The position numbers were made by a program, and so were the translations under genes. Source: Candidatus Cloacimonadota bacterium (GTDB lineage: Bacteria > Cloacimonadota > Cloacimonadia > Cloacimonadales > TCS61). From it: a stretch of 10,720 bases of DNA. Shown piece by piece: positions 7,656 to 10,720 of this stretch (its first letter is position 1; each line of letters starts with the position of its first letter). Below the pieces are notes generated by a model, which did not search any database, was not told the DNA's origin, and worked only from the letters and a program-made list of their open reading frames with translations. The stretch is taken from the NCBI GenBank assembly GCA_027064945.1, contig JAMOPB010000291.1, forward strand, positions 1-10,720, read 5' to 3'.

Positions 7656-8084
7656 ATGAATAAAAAAGTGATTATTGTCAGTGCCTGTCTAGCCGGACTA
7701 AATTGCCGTTATGACGGAAATTCAAATAGTTGTGAAAAAGTAATTGAGATGGTAAAAAACGGGACTGCAATTCCTCTTTGTCCCGAACAATTGGGCGGTC
7801 TTGCAACTCCAAGAATACCGGCTGAAATTAAAGACGGTAAAGTGATCACCAAAAATAATATTGATGTAACTATGCATTTTGAACGCGGAGCAAACGAGAC
7901 ATTGAAAATTGCAAAATTGGTTAATGCAGAAGTAGCAATATTAAAGCAAAGGTCACCCTCTTGCGGAGTATCTAAAATCTATGATGGAACTTTTAGTGGC
8001 AATATAATATCCGGAATGGGAAAAACAGCAGAATTGCTTTCAAAACATGGAATAAAGCTTATTTCAGAAGAAGATTTGAAATAA
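7656..8084 (+). CDS. DUF523 family protein, TudS-like (possible thiouracil desulfidase)
   Basis: The 142 residues match the length and motifs of DUF523: 'VSACLAGLNCRYDGNSN' (9-25), 'PLCPEQLGGLATPR' (40-53) and 'LKQRSPSCG' (96-104). The cysteines at 11, 17, 26, 42 and 103 include those expected to ligate an iron-sulfur cluster. The characterised family member TudS uses a [4Fe-4S] cluster to remove sulfur from thiouracil; whether this protein shares that substrate cannot be told from sequence. No signal peptide is present, so it should be cytoplasmic. It starts four bases after mutS. AAAGGAAA lies about 13 bases upstream of the ATG, inside the end of mutS, which is rather far, so coupling to mutS translation is plausible. 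It is the last gene of the rho operon and is followed by a strong terminator. Family call is secure, enzymatic role tentative. Confidence 0.9.
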   Translation: MNKKVIIVSACLAGLNCRYDGNSNSCEKVIEMVKNGTAIPLCPEQLGGLATPRIPAEIKDGKVITKNNIDVTMHFERGANETLKIAKLVNAEVAILKQRSPSCGVSKIYDGTFSGNIISGMGKTAELLSKHGIKLISEEDLK

Positions 8085-8127
8085 CACTAAATAATTTTTT
8101 ACACTTATTAAAACAGCTTAATTTTTA

Positions 8128-8164
8128 GATCTGGCGACTTATACAGTTGTCAGGTCTTTTTTTT
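8128..8164 (+). terminator. Intrinsic terminator of the rho-mutS-DUF523 operon
   Basis: An 11-bp stem (8128-8138 GATCTGGCGAC with 8146-8156 GTTGTCAGGTC, three G-U wobbles) encloses a 7-base loop and is followed by eight T (8157-8164). It lies 43 bases after the DUF523 stop. The T run and the wobble pairing favour the plus strand. Confidence 0.9.
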
Positions 8165-8218
8165 ATCTTGGAAAATAAAAATTTTATACCTTCCCAAAAT
8201 CTAAAATATATATAAACT

Positions 8219-8247
8219 AAAAAAGCCCCGAGTTTCTGCTCAGGGCT
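8219..8247 (-). terminator. Intrinsic terminator of the HU/small basic protein operon
   Basis: On the minus strand, AGCCCTGAG (8247-8239) pairs with CTCGGGGCT (8232-8224) over a 6-base loop, a 9-bp GC-rich stem with one wobble. Six T follow (8224-8219 as A on the plus strand). It starts 12 bases past the TAG of the 31-residue gene and faces the plus-strand terminator about 55 bases away. Confidence 0.92.
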
Positions 8248-8259
8248 AAAAAGTTTGAT

Positions 8260-8355
8260 CTACTTACCTTTTTTTTTGTGTCTGTTTTTTCTCAGACGTT
8301 TTTTACGTTTATGATTAGCAATCTTATAACGTTTTCTCTTTTTACCACAAGGCAT
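8260..8355 (-). CDS. 31-residue basic protein, bS22 / AURKAIP1-COX24-like ribosomal protein
   Basis: This short frame encodes MPCGKKRKRYKIANHKRKK followed by RLRKNRHKKKGK. Over half the residues are Lys or Arg and there are no acidic residues. The pattern matches the small 'AURKAIP1/COX24 domain' proteins of FCB bacteria, with the same MPxGKKRKR opening and KRKKRLRKNRHKKK core. It also resembles the 33-residue actinobacterial bS22 and mitochondrial mS38, which thread into the small ribosomal subunit. GGAGGA lies six bases before the ATG, an ideal ribosome-binding site. The gene sits 17 bp downstream of HU on the same strand and just before a terminator, so it is probably co-transcribed with HU. 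Being so short, it is easily missed by gene callers. Coding status is well supported by the start signals and composition. The ribosomal assignment rests on remembered family sequence and is moderately sure. Confidence 0.87.
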   Translation of the reverse strand: MPCGKKRKRYKIANHKRKKRLRKNRHKKKGK

Positions 8356-8372
8356 GTGTCCTCCAATGTTAA

Positions 8373-8666
8373 TTATAACAGATCTTGATTTGCTTCATCT
8401 ACTTCTTCTTTAAAAGCACGTGAGAATTTGAAAGTAGGCACTACTCTTGAAGGTACATCAACTTTTTTCTCAGTTTTGGGATTTCTACCAATTCTAGCTT
8501 TACGAACTTTAAGTTTAAATGTGCCAAATCCTCTTATCTCAATATGTTTTCCTTCTTTCATTGATTCTTTTACAGATTCCAGAAAAGCATCAATTGCCAA
8601 AGCTACATCCTTACGGATAATTCCTGTTTCAGCTGAAACGACTCTTACTAAATCAGCTTTAGTCAT
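8373..8666 (-). CDS. HU/IHF-family nucleoid DNA-binding protein
   Basis: HU/IHF proteins are dimeric architectural proteins that bend DNA. The 97 residues have the N-terminal helical dimer region ('MTKADLVRVVSAETG', 'AIDAFLESVKESMKEG'), the GFGTF beta segment (46-50), then 'RKARIGRNPKT' (55-65), which satisfies the bacterial histone-like signature and contains the DNA-intercalating proline at 63. The family C-terminus 'VPTFKFSRAFKEEV' follows (76-89), with a short acidic tail beyond the usual roughly 90-residue length. AAAGGAG lies about eight bases before the ATG. Whether it is HU or an IHF-like member cannot be decided from sequence alone, so no symbol is given. It heads a two-gene unit with the 31-residue basic protein, transcribed toward the rho operon. 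Confidence 0.96.
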   Translation of the reverse strand: MTKADLVRVVSAETGIIRKDVALAIDAFLESVKESMKEGKHIEIRGFGTFKLKVRKARIGRNPKTEKKVDVPSRVVPTFKFSRAFKEEVDEANQDLL

Positions 8667-8713
8667 AATATATACTCCTTTATAATTATCTTTTTCTTTT
8701 CTCTTTGAACCTT

Positions 8714-8741
8714 CAAATTAATCATGCAGTTATAATGTCAA
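8714..8741 (-). promoter_or_regulatory. Possible promoter of the HU operon
   Basis: On the minus strand, TTGACA (8741-8736) is a perfect -35-like hexamer about 70 bases upstream of the HU start. It is preceded by C, as is the TTGACA upstream of rho. No good -10 hexamer stands at 17 bases; AT-rich TAATTT occurs at 15-16 bases. The assignment is tentative. Confidence 0.3.
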
Positions 8742-8827
8742 GAACTTTTGAGATAAGTATTTATAATAATATATGTTACGTTCTGAATTTATTGCATGAA
8801 ATTTGATTTAAATCTGCTTATAGTATA

Positions 8828-8867
8828 ATCTAATGCTAAAACTTGTCAGCTAGTTTATAGATTAGAT
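8828..8867. repeat. Imperfect inverted repeat, intergenic
   Basis: ATCTAAT (8828-8834) pairs perfectly with ATTAGAT (8861-8867). After a one-base bulge the stem continues with CTA and AAAC against GTTT and TAG, leaving a loop of about ten bases. It lacks a T run on either strand, so it does not look like an intrinsic terminator. It lies downstream of the oxidoreductase gene and upstream of the HU promoter region. Confidence 0.55.
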
Positions 8868-8871
8868 TTAC

Positions 8872-8925
8872 ATAACCTGAAAAGAAACAACTTCTTATAT
8901 AAGTCATTCCTTTTCAGCATGTTAT
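8872..8925. repeat. Long inverted repeat just after the oxidoreductase stop
   Basis: CTGAAAAG (8877-8884) pairs with CTTTTCAG (8910-8917). Outside it, ATAAC (8872-8876) pairs with GTTAT (8921-8925) across a three-base bulge. The 25-base interior contains a perfect palindrome, CTTATATAAG (8894-8903). On the minus strand the structure begins about 15 bases after the TAG of the oxidoreductase. No U run follows, so it could be a 3'-end stabilising structure or part of a Rho-dependent end. Confidence 0.6.
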
Positions 8926-8940
8926 ATTTTCTCATTTTAC

Positions 8941-10720
8941 CTATTTTTTTGACTGTCCGGTACGTTGTAATTGTAAAATCAGATGCTTTTGAACACTGTG
9001 TTGCTTAGGAGCATCTAATTGAACTTTCTCAATTGAGCAAAGGAATTCATAAAGTTCATCCGTTGACATTTCTTTACGATTTATAGGCTTAGATAACAGA
9101 TCATTTACCCTATTTTTCCAATACTCTATATTTGCTTTTTTCGCATCAAGCATATCCATTTCCACAAACCAATTCAGAATATTTTGTAGCATTACAGTTT
9201 GTTTAGGGTTTATAAATTTAGTAATTCTGCCATCATTGGCAATTGCAGTTCCCTGCATTTCCAAATATGATGGTTTTGGCATTATAATATCTCCCGGATC
9301 AGCTTCATCCAAGTGAGAATTAAATGTAACTATGAAACGACTGTTTTTGATTATTTTCTTCTGCTCTTCGCAAGGTAATTCGCCATAAAGCATCACAAAA
9401 TCGGCATATTGTGGTTGTCCTAAATCTAATCCCAATCTTAAGAAACCTCTTAAATTATTTAGATTAGAAGTTGGAAGCACACCGGAACCGGCTTTGAAAT
9501 CTGATATAATTGAAGCTAAAACCCAAACATTCCAACTTGTTTCTTCAGAAACTTCATCCCGAGAATATACAAACACAGTTTTAACAGGAAGATTCAATTC
9601 AATTTCTTCGGGTGCTTGATAATCATCATCAATTTCATTCTCATCAGGCTCACAATAATATTCGATGATTTTTTCTAATGTTTCAGTTAAAGGATCTTCA
9701 TCAAATTTTATATCAGCATAATCGCTGAAATCAGATTTTTGTCTATTAATGACAACCAAGCGCTTTCCTTCTCTTTGTTCTTTACGAATTAATGCTTGCA
9801 AAGTATCACTTATTTTTCCTACTACCACAATTGTATCAGCTAATTTCAGATCTTGGTATGTAGTATTATAAAGCGTAGTATCTTTAAGTTTATCTTCAAA
9901 ACTCCTTTGATAAGATAGTGAACTTATCTCTGCACCTATATTATTTGCTACTTCTTTCATTATCAATAGCTCTTCATTGGAACAAACAGGAGAAATATAG
10001 ATTTTCTTAGTTAAAGATTTTTCATTTTCTTCTACTATCTTATCAATAGCGTCATCAACACTTTCCATTTCTTGCCAATGAGTATTTTCTCTTCTATAAG
10101 GTACTTTTACTCTATCTTTTTCAAAAATCTGCCATCCAAATTTACCGGCAAAACAAAGATTACGTTCATTAAAGCCTCTTTCGGCAGCAGGCTTTATCTC
10201 TACAATTTCATTTCCTAAAACTTTAACGTCTATTTTACATCCGGTTCCACATAAACCACAATTTTGTGTATATGTTTCTGTTTCATGCGGACTTGTTTTA
10301 AGATTCTGGTTTTTAGGAAGCAATGCACCAACCGGACACACTTCTATACATTTACCACAGGAAGTACAATCTGTTTCCTTTAAGCTATCACCGAATTCCG
10401 GCGCAACATAACTTGTGAATCCTCTATAGATATAGCCCAAAACTCCAGGTCCTTGGACTTCTGTACAAATCCTTACGCACCTTCCACACTTGATGCATTT
10501 ATTTTCATCTCTTAGTATAAAAGGATGACTATCATCTATTGGATGTTTATTTTCTAATCCTAAGAATTTTTCCGGTTCAATTTCATAATCAGTAGAATAT
10601 TCCCTCAGTTTACAAGTGCTATTAACATTACATCCGCATTCTAAGCATCGACTAGCTTCTTCCCTTGCTGTTTCTTCATCAAAGCCTATTTCCACTTCTT
10701 CAAAATTTGTAGCACGCTTT
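8941..10720 (-). CDS. Iron-sulfur oxidoreductase, GltD-like/ferredoxin/NuoG-like fusion (N-terminus beyond the window)
   Basis: The frame stays open to the right edge, reading K-R-A-T-N-F-E-E before the GTG at 10695, so that GTG is not the true start and the gene is 5'-partial. Numbering from the GTG, residues 1-35 look like the C-terminal end of a GltD-type FAD/NAD(P) oxidoreductase ('EIGFDEETAREEASRCLECGC', Cys17, 20, 22, 28). Two [4Fe-4S] ferredoxin motifs follow (Cys67/70/73/77 and Cys110/113/116/120). Next comes a molybdopterin-oxidoreductase-type [4Fe-4S] motif, CxxCxxxC at 146-153 with Cys181. The rest (about 200-500) resembles the NuoG/formate dehydrogenase fold, with 'GDIIMPKPSYLEMQGTAIANDGRITKF' at about 458-484. 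The Cys or Sec that ligates Mo/W in formate dehydrogenases seems absent, so an electron-transfer role like NuoG or SfrA fits better than formate oxidation. It is soluble, with no signal or membrane segment seen. Partner and electron acceptor are unknown. Confidence 0.88.
   Translation of the reverse strand, partial: KRATNFEEVEIGFDEETAREEASRCLECGCNVNSTCKLREYSTDYEIEPEKFLGLENKHPIDDSHPFILRDENKCIKCGRCVRICTEVQGPGVLGYIYRGFTSYVAPEFGDSLKETDCTSCGKCIEVCPVGALLPKNQNLKTSPHETETYTQNCGLCGTGCKIDVKVLGNEIVEIKPAAERGFNERNLCFAGKFGWQIFEKDRVKVPYRRENTHWQEMESVDDAIDKIVEENEKSLTKKIYISPVCSNEELLIMKEVANNIGAEISSLSYQRSFEDKLKDTTLYNTTYQDLKLADTIVVVGKISDTLQALIRKEQREGKRLVVINRQKSDFSDYADIKFDEDPLTETLEKIIEYYCEPDENEIDDDYQAPEEIELNLPVKTVFVYSRDEVSEETSWNVWVLASIISDFKAGSGVLPTSNLNNLRGFLRLGLDLGQPQYADFVMLYGELPCEEQKKIIKNSRFIVTFNSHLDEADPGDIIMPKPSYLEMQGTAIANDGRITKFINPKQTVMLQNILNWFVEMDMLDAKKANIEYWKNRVNDLLSKPINRKEMSTDELYEFLCSIEKVQLDAPKQHSVQKHLILQLQRTGQSKK

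Noticed and set aside
8428..8685. An 85-residue plus-strand frame opposite HU
   Set aside because: It is the antisense shadow of the clearly coding HU gene and has no start signals or family resemblance.
1..10720. Alternative genetic code with TGA reassigned, since none of the nine genes ends in TGA
   Set aside because: Six genes end in TAA and three in TAG, which is unremarkable in AT-rich DNA; all conserved proteins read through cleanly with the standard code and contain no in-frame TGA.

Overview
The window is AT-rich chromosomal DNA, roughly one third G+C by eye, from a bacterium that is probably in the FCB group; Cloacimonadota or a relative is the best guess. Three things suggest this. 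A secreted protein ends in a FlgD-like/type IX sorting tail with the typical 'YPNPFNP' entry motif. Most genes have clear Shine-Dalgarno sequences (AAGGAG, GGAGGA, AAAGGAG), which true Bacteroidota generally lack. The remaining proteins look like ordinary housekeeping genes. No phage, IS element, CRISPR array, tRNA or rRNA was found.

Layout, left to right. (1) Positions 1-237 are a perfect 114-bp tandem duplication. It carries the 3' end of the adjacent minus-strand gene plus its intrinsic terminator, so two identical terminators stand in series. (2) Positions 197-1171 (minus) encode a secreted protein with two OB-like modules and a C-terminal sorting tail. (3) Positions 1172-1639 are a 468-bp, very AT-rich divergent intergenic region holding the start signals of both flanking genes. 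(4) Positions 1640-8084 (plus) are a tightly packed run of five genes: rho, a U32-family tRNA hydroxylase (trhP-like), a TPR/SPOR lipid- or envelope-exported protein, mutS, and a DUF523/TudS-like Fe-S protein. Gaps are 10, -11, 22 and 4 bp, and a strong terminator at 8128-8164 closes the run. (5) A convergent minus-strand pair, HU/IHF then a 31-residue very basic protein resembling the bS22/AURKAIP1-COX24 ribosomal family, ends at its own terminator (8219-8247). (6) Positions 8667-8940 hold the HU promoter region and two imperfect hairpins. (7) From 8941 to the right edge (minus) lies the C-terminal part of a large iron-sulfur oxidoreductase. It continues past the window and appears to be a GltD-like flavoprotein fused to ferredoxin and NuoG-like domains.

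Functionally, the central operon mostly concerns nucleic acid information: transcription termination (Rho), tRNA wobble-uridine hydroxylation (TrhP-like), mismatch repair (MutS) and possibly thio-nucleobase handling (DUF523/TudS). A peptidoglycan-binding SPOR protein sits in the middle. The HU/bS22-like pair joins nucleoid and ribosome functions in one transcript. I found no convincing undescribed multi-gene system. The points most worth checking are the duplicated gene end with its terminator, the overlooked 31-residue ORF, the architecture of the edge oxidoreductase, and the pairing of mutS with a DUF523 gene.
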